Shown piece by piece: positions 1 to 5,606 of a DNA stretch of 8,267 nt. The position numbers were made by a program, and so were the translations under genes. The stretch is from Actinomycetota bacterium (GTDB taxonomy: Bacteria; Actinomycetota; Actinomycetes; Actinomycetales; Microbacteriaceae): NCBI GenBank assembly GCA_009703635.1, contig WLFS01000017.1, positions 1-8,267 of the forward strand, read 5' to 3'. Numbering within the stretch: the first letter of the stretch is position 1; each line of letters opens with the position of its first letter. The notes beneath the pieces were generated by a model. That model was not told the origin of the DNA, made no database searches, and worked only from the letters and a program-made list of their open reading frames with translations.

Positions 1-434
1 GACTGCAATCTTTCTTTTTCTGGCTTGTCGCTTGCAACCAGGAATGGATTGATGTCTCGGTAAGCCTTGTAGAAAGGCTCCATGTTTACAACTAGGTCCT
101 TCTCAACCGGAAGACCCTTGATTGGCTCAACGTAGATTGGCTGAGTGATATCTAGATCTTTGATAAGGGTTTTGCAGGCAAGACGGTTTCTACCGTTGAT
201 GCGCATTGCGTCAGAACCACAAACACCGTGAGCACAGGATCTGCGGAAGGTAAGCGATCCATCGATTTCCCACTTGATCTTGTGTAGGGCATCCAAAACG
301 CGGTCGGTACCGTAAACGGTGACGTCGTAGTCAACCCACTTCACTTCTTCGCTTACCTCTGGGTCGTAGCGGCGAACCATAAGAGTCACGGTGAAGCTAG
401 GAACTTCAGCAATTACCTTGATGTCATCAGCCAT
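1..434 (-). CDS. sdhB: Succinate dehydrogenase iron-sulfur subunit SdhB, N-terminal part (cut by window edge)
   Basis: The electron-transfer subunit of complex II carries electrons from the flavin of SdhA through iron-sulfur clusters to the membrane anchors, on the cytoplasmic face. I translated 144 codons from the ATG at 434 ([14 protein letters not shown]...); the family is usually about 240-260 residues, so the C-terminal part with the [4Fe-4S] and [3Fe-4S] ligand motifs lies outside the window. The visible half is the plant-type ferredoxin domain. Its [2Fe-2S] motif is C67-x4-C72-x2-D75-x11-C87 (SCAHGVCGSD...LAC); an Asp at the third ligand position is also seen in the E. coli enzyme, so it is not a defect. 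The ATG shares its A with the sdhA stop codon (TAATG), which suggests translational coupling, and a weak GGAG lies about 11 nt upstream. It is the last visible gene of sdhCDAB. The identification is very secure; only the downstream end is unknown. Confidence 0.97.
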   Translation of the reverse strand, partial: MADDIKVIAEVPSFTVTLMVRRYDPEVSEEVKWVDYDVTVYGTDRVLDALHKIKWEIDGSLTFRRSCAHGVCGSDAMRINGRNRLACKTLIKDLDITQPIYVEPIKGLPVEKDLVVNMEPFYKAYRDINPFLVASDKPEKERLQ

Positions 435-2221
435 TAGTACTTACGCTCCATCGCTGGGTAGTTGGTTACGGTCACTGGCTTCCAGTCAACTCGAATGTCA
501 TCTCCAGGTTTTGCCGGAGTTTTGTCAAGCTTGTAGGCCATTGAGTGGACCATAAACTTCTCATCATTGCGCGTCTCGTAGTCCTCACGGAAGTGACCAC
601 CGCGTGATTCTCTTCTTTCGCGAGCGGTCATTACCAAAACTTCAGAAAGATCAAATAAGAAACCAAGCTCGATTGCTTCTAGTAGGTCAGTGTTGAATCG
701 CTTTCCGCGGTCCTGAACCTGAATGTTCTGGTAGCGGGTGCGAAGCTCCGCGATCTTATTCAGAGCCTCATTCAAAGACTCTTCGGTGCGGTAAACCTGA
801 GCGTTTTTGTCCATGGTGTCCTGTAGTTCCTTACGAAGTACAGCAACCTTTTCGGTTCCAGTTGAGTTGCGGGCAATGGCCAACATCTTCTCAACATCAC
901 TGATGGCGTTTTCTGGAACTGGAACAAAATCAGCCTCGCGTGCATACTCAACCGCGTAGATTCCAGCGCGCTTACCGAAAACGTTAATGTCAAGCAGCGA
1001 GTTGGTTCCAAGACGGTTGGCACCGTGAACCGAAACACAGGCACACTCTCCAGCAGCAAAGAGTCCGCGAACAACGGTGTCGTTGTCGGAGAGAACTTCG
1101 GTTTTGATGTTGGTAGGAATTCCACCCATCGCGTAGTGAGCGGTTGGGAAAACCGGAACTGGCTCAGTGTAAGGCTCTACACCAAGGTAGGTTCTTGCAA
1201 ACTCAGTGATGTCTGGAAGCTTGGCGTCGATTACCTCTGGAGGTAAGTGAGTTAGATCAAGAAGCACGTAGTCCTTGTTAGGTCCCGCTCCTCTTCCTTC
1301 GCGAACTTCGTTCGCCATCGCACGAGCAACCATGTCTCTAGGAGCTAGGTCCTTAATGGTTGGCGCGTAGCGCTCCATAAACCTTTCACCCGATGCGTTG
1401 CGTAGAATTCCGCCCTCACCTCGAGCAGCCTCGGAAAGCAAAATACCAAGGCCAGCAAGACCGGTTGGGTGGAACTGGTAGAACTCCATGTCCTCAAGTG
1501 GCAAGCCCTTGCGCCAGATGATGCCAACGCCATCTCCAGTAAGAGTGTGTGCGTTCGAGGTGGTCTTGTAGATCTTTCCAAAACCACCGGTTGCAAAAAC
1601 AATCGACTTGCCCTGGAACACGTGAATATCTCCAGTTGCCAGTTCGAAAGCAACTACTGCCGACGGACGCTGTTCACCGTTGTACTCGGTCATAACTAGA
1701 TCTAGAACATAGAACTCATTGAAGAATTCGATTCCGAGCTTTACGCAGGTTTGGTAAAGAGTTTGCAAGATCATGTGGCCGGTGCGGTCGGCTGCGTAGC
1801 AAGAACGTCTTACTGGAGCTTTTCCGTGATCTCTAGTGTGACCACCGAATCGGCGCTGATCAATCTTGCCATCTGGAGTTCTGTTAAATGGCAGCCCCAT
1901 GTTTTCAAGATCGATTACTGCCTGAACTGATTCCTTGGCCAAAATCTCGGCTGCGTCCTGGTCAACCAGGTAGTCGCCACCCTTGACGGTGTCGAAGGTG
2001 TGCCATTCCCAGTTATCTTCTTCAACGTTTGCAAGTGCAGCAGCCATTCCACCTTGGGCCGCTCCAGTGTGTGAGCGAGTTGGGAACAGCTTCGAGATAA
2101 CAGCAGTTTTTAAGTGCGGTCCTGCCTCAATTGCCGCACGCATGCCTGCGCCACCAGCACCAACGATGACGATGTCGTGCTGGTGATAGTGCGTGTTAGT
2201 TCCGTGTTCGTTTAGAGGCAA
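434..2221 (-). CDS. sdhA: Succinate dehydrogenase flavoprotein subunit SdhA
   Basis: This catalytic subunit of complex II oxidises succinate to fumarate at a covalently bound FAD on the cytoplasmic side of the membrane. The 595-residue length is normal for the family. The FAD-binding Rossmann motif GAGGAG is at 21-26, and the flavin-linking histidine is H51 in SHTGAAQGG. Active-site residues can be matched to family positions: H251 in QFHPTG, E264, the catalytic arginine R295 in PRDMVAR, H362 in HYAMGG and R403 in ANRLGTNS. The C-terminal [12 protein letters not shown] motif starts at 537. The start is a TTG: an in-frame TAA lies directly before it, and the next Met (27) falls inside the FAD motif, so no later start can be used. 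An AAGGG element lies about 9 nt upstream, just after the sdhD stop. The gene begins 12 nt after sdhD and overlaps sdhB by one base. Identification is essentially certain. Confidence 0.98.
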   Translation of the reverse strand: MPLNEHGTNTHYHQHDIVIVGAGGAGMRAAIEAGPHLKTAVISKLFPTRSHTGAAQGGMAAALANVEEDNWEWHTFDTVKGGDYLVDQDAAEILAKESVQAVIDLENMGLPFNRTPDGKIDQRRFGGHTRDHGKAPVRRSCYAADRTGHMILQTLYQTCVKLGIEFFNEFYVLDLVMTEYNGEQRPSAVVAFELATGDIHVFQGKSIVFATGGFGKIYKTTSNAHTLTGDGVGIIWRKGLPLEDMEFYQFHPTGLAGLGILLSEAARGEGGILRNASGERFMERYAPTIKDLAPRDMVARAMANEVREGRGAGPNKDYVLLDLTHLPPEVIDAKLPDITEFARTYLGVEPYTEPVPVFPTAHYAMGGIPTNIKTEVLSDNDTVVRGLFAAGECACVSVHGANRLGTNSLLDINVFGKRAGIYAVEYAREADFVPVPENAISDVEKMLAIARNSTGTEKVAVLRKELQDTMDKNAQVYRTEESLNEALNKIAELRTRYQNIQVQDRGKRFNTDLLEAIELGFLFDLSEVLVMTARERRESRGGHFREDYETRNDEKFMVHSMAYKLDKTPAKPGDDIRVDWKPVTVTNYPAMERKY

Positions 2222-2233
2222 TTAATTTTTCCC

Positions 2234-2683
2234 TTACTGGGTTACTGCTGGACAAAATGATGGCAAGAGATCTGCTGGAGATCCCGCTGGGCATGGGTCA
2301 AAAGTGAAGATGACCAAGGTGCCAAGAATTATTAGCGCTGAGCAAACTCCCCACAGCGAGATAACCAAAGTCTTTCGAATTCCTTCGTGCTCGGTGTAGT
2401 CGTTGATTACAGTTCTCATACCGTTAGTTCCGTGAAGCAAGGCCAGCCATAACATCGCAAGATCCCACCACTGCCAAAACGGAGTGGCCCACTTGCCGGC
2501 TACGAATGCAAAGTCAATAGCCTTGATGCCACCGTCTGGAACAACCAGGTTGGCAATCAGGTGTACAAAAATCAGAACAACAAGTAGCGGACCGGAGATA
2601 CGCATGTAAATCCAGCCATACTTTTCCCAGTTCGCGGCCTTGCGAGATCTAGGGGAGTTTGGAATTTCAATAGATACTGACAT
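2234..2683 (-). CDS. sdhD: Succinate dehydrogenase membrane anchor SdhD
   Basis: One of two integral membrane subunits that bind heme b and quinone and tether SdhA/B. The 149-residue product has three hydrophobic segments at about 30-48, 70-88 and 106-128. Helix 2 contains LLHGTNGMRTVINDY with H84, which lines up with the heme-ligand histidine of E. coli SdhD (LIHAWIGMWQVLTDY). A second histidine, H41, sits in helix 1 and is a candidate ligand for a second heme. After the last helix comes a polar tail of about 20 residues with two cysteines (C131 and C144), expected on the outer face if the N-terminus is cytoplasmic. The ATG start at 2683 is preceded by a strong AGGAGG that overlaps the sdhC stop codon, giving a 12-nt intergenic gap. 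Assignment as SdhD rather than SdhC rests on its order and the GMR...NDY motif. Confidence 0.95.
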   Translation of the reverse strand: MSVSIEIPNSPRSRKAANWEKYGWIYMRISGPLLVVLIFVHLIANLVVPDGGIKAIDFAFVAGKWATPFWQWWDLAMLWLALLHGTNGMRTVINDYTEHEGIRKTLVISLWGVCSALIILGTLVIFTFDPCPAGSPADLLPSFCPAVTQ

Positions 2684-2691
2684 TTTCTTCT

Positions 2692-2697
2692 CCTCCT
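2692..2697 (-). promoter_or_regulatory. Ribosome binding site of sdhD, overlapping the sdhC stop
   Basis: AGGAGG on the minus strand, eight nucleotides before the sdhD ATG. Its first two bases belong to the TAG stop codon of sdhC, so ribosomes finishing sdhC are delivered onto the sdhD initiation site. Confidence 0.85.
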
Positions 2698-3070
2698 AGC
2701 TAAAGACGTTCATAAGGTGACGAGGGGCAAAAGCTGCAAAGAGCACGATGGTGATTACCATGACAACCCAGAACATCTGGTTCTGGTACTTGGCACCCTT
2801 GCTCCAAAAATCAATCAAAGTAATTCGAATTCCGTTTAGGCCGTGGTACAAAATCGCCGCAACAAGTCCCAGCTCGGCCAACCCAATAAGAGGTGTCTTA
2901 TAGGTAGAAATGACCATGTTGTAGGCAGCGGGGCTAACTCGAACCAAAGCGGTGTCTAGAACGTGAACTAAAAGGAAGAAGAAGATGGCAACACCAGTAA
3001 TTCGGTGCAAAACCCAGGACCACATACCGACTTTTCCTCGGTAAAGGGTCCCTGCTGGCAGTGATGGCAC
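2696..3070 (-). CDS. sdhC: Succinate dehydrogenase cytochrome b556 subunit SdhC
   Basis: First gene of the sdhCDAB operon and one of the two heme- and quinone-binding anchors. The 124-residue product has three hydrophobic segments (about 24-43, 60-80 and 99-118). SWVLHRITG at 18-26 is the conserved HR-x-[ST]-G entry to helix 1, near the quinone site in characterised relatives. LYHGLNGIR has H76, equivalent to heme ligand H84 of E. coli SdhC (LAYHVVVGIRH). An extra histidine, H36, lies in the outer half of helix 1 and could ligate a second heme with SdhD H41. The start is a GTG at 3068-3070, supported by GAGGAGGG four nt upstream; the later ATG (Met16) would remove the conserved N-terminus. 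The stop codon overlaps the sdhD ribosome binding site. Transcription likely begins in the 100-bp region shared with manC. Confidence 0.95.
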   Translation of the reverse strand: MPSLPAGTLYRGKVGMWSWVLHRITGVAIFFFLLVHVLDTALVRVSPAAYNMVISTYKTPLIGLAELGLVAAILYHGLNGIRITLIDFWSKGAKYQNQMFWVVMVITIVLFAAFAPRHLMNVFS

Positions 3071-3074
3071 GCAA

Positions 3075-3082
3075 CCCTCCTC
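3075..3082 (-). promoter_or_regulatory. Ribosome binding site deciding the GTG start of sdhC
   Basis: On the minus strand GAGGAGGG lies four nucleotides (TTGC) before the GTG at 3070. It matches the 3' end of 16S rRNA very well and is the main reason for choosing GTG over the internal ATG. Confidence 0.85.
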
Positions 3083-3106
3083 GGGAACGAATTGGCTTTG
3101 TATAAA

Positions 3107-3112
3107 AGTCTA
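3107..3112 (-). promoter_or_regulatory. Candidate -10 box of the sdhCDAB promoter
   Basis: TAGACT on the minus strand fits the actinobacterial TAnnnT -10 pattern and would start transcription near 3100, leaving a leader of about 30 nt that includes the strong sdhC ribosome binding site. A possible -35, TTGAGC (3139-3134), is 21 bp away, which is long. An alternative -10, TATACA (3104-3099), lies just downstream. The palindrome at 3114-3130 directly abuts the upstream side of this box. Assignment is by eye only. Confidence 0.4.
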
Positions 3113-3113
3113 A

Positions 3114-3130
3114 CCCCCAAATATTGGGGG
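3114..3130. repeat. Perfect 17-bp palindrome (CCCCCAA-ATA-TTGGGGG) in the sdhC/manC divergent region
   Basis: Two 7-bp arms, CCCCCAA and TTGGGGG, flank a 3-bp centre (ATA). The loop is too short for a comfortable RNA hairpin and no T-tract follows on either strand, so a dimeric repressor or activator site is more likely than a terminator. It lies next to the candidate -10 of sdhC on one side and about 25 bp upstream of the candidate -10 of manC on the other, so one factor could affect both genes. I do not recognise the motif as a known regulator's box. Confidence 0.6.
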
Positions 3131-3154
3131 CTCGCTCAAGCTTCGAGGGTGGGC

Positions 3155-3160
3155 TAGGGT
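3155..3160 (+). promoter_or_regulatory. Candidate -10 box of manC, giving a leaderless or near-leaderless mRNA
   Basis: TAGGGT fits the actinobacterial TAnnnT -10 pattern. Its last base is only 10 nt before the manC ATG, so transcription would start within a few bases of the start codon. No ribosome binding site is visible in the bases before the ATG, which agrees with leaderless translation, common in actinobacteria. No convincing -35 box is seen. Confidence 0.5.
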
Positions 3161-3170
3161 TTTTATTGTC

Positions 3171-4289
3171 ATGAATAATCCCAGAAAACCTATCGACCGC
3201 TTTCACGCAATCATCCCTGCCGGTGGCGTCGGAAGCAGGCTTTGGCCACTTTCTCGAGCCTCGGCTCCTAAGTTTTTGCATGATCTAACCGGCTCTGGCC
3301 AAACTTTGCTTCAGGATACCTGGGATCGCGTGACACCAATTACTACGGTTGACCGGACCATGATTGTCACTGGATCAGCCCACGAGGCGGCCGTCAAGGC
3401 CCAGCTGCCTAAGCTTTCGAGCGCAAATCTAGTAATTGAGGAAAGCCCGAAGGATTCCACAGCGGCCATCGCGCTCGCGGCAGCAATTTTGGCAAGGCGT
3501 GAGCCCGATGTGATCATCGGCTCTTTTGCCGCCGATCACGTGATTCAAGACAGCCCAGCCTTTAGAGCAGCTGTGGCCGAGGGCATCGAGCTTGCAGCCA
3601 CCGATCGAATCGTAGTAATAGGTATCCAGCCAACCGAACCCTCGGTTGGCTTTGGATATATCAAAACCGGTGAAGCCATATCTGTCCCAGGGGCACCGTC
3701 AGCTCTCACGGTAGATAAGTTTGTCGAAAAGCCAAAGCTTGATCGTGCTAAAAAGTATGTCGAGTCAGGCAAATACCTTTGGAATGCCGGAATGTTCATT
3801 GCACCGGCAGCGCTTCTGCTTCGCCAGCTTTCCAAGTCAGAGCCCGAGCTTCACGCCGGCATCCTGGCGCTTGCCGCAGCCTGGGACACCGACCAAAAAG
3901 CTGCCGTAATAAAGAAGGTATGGCCGAGTCTCAAAAAGGTAGCGATTGATTACTCAATTGCTGAGCCTGCAGCCGAGGCAGGATTGGTTGCGGTGATTCC
4001 TGGAACTTTTAGCTGGCACGATGTCGGAGACTTTGCAGCCATCGCCGAACTGCAGTCTCAGGGGCGAAAGAACAACTTGGCAGTTTTGGGTTCAGCCAGA
4101 GTGCTATCTGATTCCTCGAGTGGAATTTTGGTTAGCGATACCAAGCGCATGATCGCGGTTATTGGACTTGAGGACGTGATCATCGTAGACACCCCTGATG
4201 CTCTTCTGGTGACGAATAAAGAAAATGCCCAAAAGGTTAAAGCTTTGGTTGACTCTTTAAAGGCAACTGGGCACGACGAGATTTTGTAG
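3171..4289 (+). CDS. manC: Mannose-1-phosphate guanylyltransferase (GDP-mannose pyrophosphorylase)
   Basis: Makes GDP-mannose from GTP and mannose-1-phosphate in the cytoplasm, the donor for mannosylated glycans, glycolipids and other GDP-sugars. The 372-residue product is a nucleotidyltransferase fold. The nucleotide-binding signature AGGVGSRLWPLSR is at 17-29, followed by the conserved lysine in APKF (K34); the metal-binding Asp lies in ADHVI (D122), the sugar-phosphate motif FVEKP is at 184-188, NAGMF at 205-209 and SWHDVGDF at 281-288. At this length it lacks the C-terminal cupin (phosphomannose isomerase) domain of the roughly 470-residue bifunctional ManC proteins, so it should be monofunctional. 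The ATG at 3171 has no Shine-Dalgarno but a -10-like TAGGGT just upstream. It is transcribed away from sdhC. A weak hairpin (GCCC-ACG-GGGC followed by TTT) at the stop is too short to call a terminator. The family is clear; a preference for another NDP-sugar is unlikely given the motifs. Confidence 0.93.
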   Translation: MNNPRKPIDRFHAIIPAGGVGSRLWPLSRASAPKFLHDLTGSGQTLLQDTWDRVTPITTVDRTMIVTGSAHEAAVKAQLPKLSSANLVIEESPKDSTAAIALAAAILARREPDVIIGSFAADHVIQDSPAFRAAVAEGIELAATDRIVVIGIQPTEPSVGFGYIKTGEAISVPGAPSALTVDKFVEKPKLDRAKKYVESGKYLWNAGMFIAPAALLLRQLSKSEPELHAGILALAAAWDTDQKAAVIKKVWPSLKKVAIDYSIAEPAAEAGLVAVIPGTFSWHDVGDFAAIAELQSQGRKNNLAVLGSARVLSDSSSGILVSDTKRMIAVIGLEDVIIVDTPDALLVTNKENAQKVKALVDSLKATGHDEIL

Positions 4290-4328
4290 CCCACGGGGCC
4301 TTTGTATCGTTTTCATCTCGAAATGGTG

Positions 4329-4362
4329 AACGCTTGGGCGTTGCGTCGGTTTTGGCCCAGCG
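4329..4362 (+). repeat. Overlapping inverted repeats upstream of the BMP lipoprotein gene
   Basis: Two structures share bases here. AACGC (4329-4333) and GCGTT (4338-4342) enclose TTGG. Alternatively CGCTTGGGC (4331-4339) can pair with GCCCAGCG (4355-4362) with one bulged T and a 15-nt loop. They cannot form together. No T-run follows, so this is not a normal intrinsic terminator. The site lies just upstream of the candidate -10 at 4370, so an operator role is as possible as an RNA role in manC read-through. Confidence 0.35.
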
Positions 4363-4369
4363 TGTCGGA

Positions 4370-4375
4370 TACCCT
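4370..4375 (+). promoter_or_regulatory. Candidate -10 box for the BMP lipoprotein gene
   Basis: TACCCT, preceded by GGA, fits the actinobacterial TAnnnT pattern. Transcription would begin near 4382 and give a leader of about 50 nt that carries the strong AGGAGG. No good -35 at 16-19 bp spacing is visible; TTGCGT (4341-4346) is 23 bp away. A promoter in this gap is expected because the downstream gene has the codon use of a highly expressed gene, unlike manC. Confidence 0.4.
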
Positions 4376-4420
4376 TTAGGAATACAAGCCAGCTGTGAAA
4401 GACATAACTGGCGTCTTAAT

Positions 4421-4426
4421 AGGAGG
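4421..4426 (+). promoter_or_regulatory. Ribosome binding site deciding the GTG start of the BMP lipoprotein
   Basis: A full AGGAGG lies seven nucleotides before the GTG at 4434. It fixes the start, which also gives a signal peptide of normal length. Confidence 0.88.
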
Positions 4427-4433
4427 AACCTAA

Positions 4434-5498
4434 GTGAAGCTAATTTCACGTTCAAGTGCTGCTAAGGCACTTTCACTAGCAGCTGTTTCAGCTCTAGTAC
4501 TTTCTGGTTGTGCAGCTGCACCAGCAGAACCAACCGCAGAGCCAGTTGATTTTCTAGCTTGCGCAGTTTCTGACGAAGGAAACTGGAATGACAAGTCCTT
4601 TAACGAAGCTGTTTACACAGGTTTGAAGCAGGCTGAAGCAGAGCTAGGCGTTCAGATTAACGCTCTAGAGTCCGCAACTCCTGAGGACTTCGAGCCAAAC
4701 CTACAGGCGAGCGTTGACGCTGGCTGTGACATCATCATCGGTGTTGGATTTGCTCTAGGAGATGCAATCACCAAGATTTCAGCAGAGAACCCAGACCTAC
4801 ACTTTGCACTAGTTGACTCAGTTTCTGAGAGCACCAACGTAAAGCCATTGCTATTCGAAACTGCTGAAGCAGGTTTCCTAGCAGGTTACGCATCAGCTGA
4901 CTACTCAACCTCAAAGACACTTGGTACCTTCGGAGGACTTCCTTTCCCTTCAGTTACTGACTTCATGACCGGTTACTACTACGGTGCAATGCAGTGGGGT
5001 ATGGACAACAACGCAAAAGTTAAGGTTCTTGGTTGGGACCCAGCTAAGCCAGACGGCGGAGACTTCATGGGTGGATTCGCTCCAAACAACCCAGAAGGTC
5101 TAGCTATTGCTAAGACTCAGATCCAGGCAGGTGCTGACGTTATCCTTCCTGTTGGAGGAAACCAGTTCACCTCTGTTCAGTCTGCAATCGACGAGCTAAA
5201 CCCAGATGCAGTAATGCTTGGTGTTGACGTTGACATCGCAGCTGGAAACCCAGATCTAGCGAAGTACATCCTTACCTCAATCGAGAAGAGAATGACCATC
5301 GCTACATTCGATGTAATCAAGGGACTAGTTGACGGAGCTGCATTCGATGCAACTCCTTACGTTGGAACTTTGGCTAACAAGGGTGTTGGAATCACTGCCT
5401 TCACTGACTTCTCCTCAAAGGTAAGCTCCGGTCTAGCTGACAAGCTAGTAGAGCTAGAGGCTGGAATCATTGACGGAACCTACAAGCCAAAGGGCTAG
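4434..5498 (+). CDS. BMP/PnrA-family substrate-binding lipoprotein of a nucleoside-type ABC importer
   Basis: Binds the transported solute outside the membrane and hands it to the ABC permeases encoded downstream. Characterised relatives (Treponema PnrA, Streptococcus RnsB/BmpA, B. subtilis NupN) bind purine or other nucleosides, so a nucleoside is the likely ligand. The 354-residue product starts MKLISR, has a hydrophobic segment at about 12-23 and a lipobox LSGC with C26 as the lipidated residue, then a short Ala/Pro/Glu linker. The family motif near the ligand site reads SDEGNWNDKSFNEA (46-59), with Trp where Phe is common, and GVDVD (263-267) and LTSIEKRM (280-287) follow as in other Bmp proteins. 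The GTG start has AGGAGG seven nt upstream. The gene ends with two adjacent in-frame TAG codons, then a strong terminator. Leu codons are almost all CTA or CTT, with no CTG or CTC, unlike neighbouring genes; this suggests very high expression. The family is secure; the exact ligand is inferred. Confidence 0.93.
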   Translation: MKLISRSSAAKALSLAAVSALVLSGCAAAPAEPTAEPVDFLACAVSDEGNWNDKSFNEAVYTGLKQAEAELGVQINALESATPEDFEPNLQASVDAGCDIIIGVGFALGDAITKISAENPDLHFALVDSVSESTNVKPLLFETAEAGFLAGYASADYSTSKTLGTFGGLPFPSVTDFMTGYYYGAMQWGMDNNAKVKVLGWDPAKPDGGDFMGGFAPNNPEGLAIAKTQIQAGADVILPVGGNQFTSVQSAIDELNPDAVMLGVDVDIAAGNPDLAKYILTSIEKRMTIATFDVIKGLVDGAAFDATPYVGTLANKGVGITAFTDFSSKVSSGLADKLVELEAGIIDGTYKPKG

Positions 5499-5514
5499 TA
5501 GCTAAAGCACTATT

Positions 5515-5557
5515 GAAGACCGGATGCTCCGATTGGGGCATCCGGTCTTCTATTTTT
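5515..5557 (+). terminator. Strong rho-independent terminator after the BMP lipoprotein gene
   Basis: GAAGACCGGATGC (5515-5527) pairs perfectly with GCATCCGGTCTTC (5538-5550). The stem extends by one T-G and two C-G pairs to 16 bp, closed by the tetraloop GATT, and is followed by TATTTTTCT. It lies 17 bp after the stop codon. The T-run is only on the plus-strand side, so it acts rightwards. It separates the binding protein from its own ATPase gene, consistent with more binding protein than membrane complex. Confidence 0.95.
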
Positions 5558-5562
5558 CTGTG

Positions 5563-5576
5563 AGAGAATGTTCTCT
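5563..5576. repeat. 14-bp palindrome between terminator and ABC ATPase gene
   Basis: AGAGAA-TG-TTCTCT has 6-bp arms around two central bases, too tight for an RNA hairpin but typical in size for a dimeric DNA-binding protein. It lies 30 bp before the ATPase start codon, just after the terminator. No convincing -10/-35 pair was found here, so whether it controls a local promoter is unknown; chance is possible for a site this short. Confidence 0.35.
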
Positions 5577-5606
5577 GACCAAACCAATTGCACATAGGAG
5601 TGCGGC

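Noticed and set aside
3114..3130. The G/C-arm palindrome as a bidirectional terminator
   Set aside because: The 3-base centre is too tight for a stable hairpin loop, no T-run follows on either strand, and both neighbouring genes point away from it.
2934..3281. Minus-strand open frame of 115 codons spanning the sdhC/manC divergent region
   Set aside because: It overlaps the well-supported sdhC and manC genes in other frames, covers the promoter region and its product resembles no family I know; a shadow frame.
4289..4303. GCCC-ACG-GGGC followed by TTT as the manC terminator
   Set aside because: A four-pair stem with only three Ts is too weak to call.
4376..4433. A purine or other riboswitch in the leader of the lipoprotein gene
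   Set aside because: The predicted leader is only about 50 nt and shows no recognisable aptamer core or expression platform.
4434..5498. Recent horizontal transfer of the lipoprotein gene because of its unusual codons
   Set aside because: The gene sits directly upstream of its cognate ATPase and permease, and the bias looks like selection for translation in a highly expressed gene. Transfer is not excluded but is not the simpler reading.
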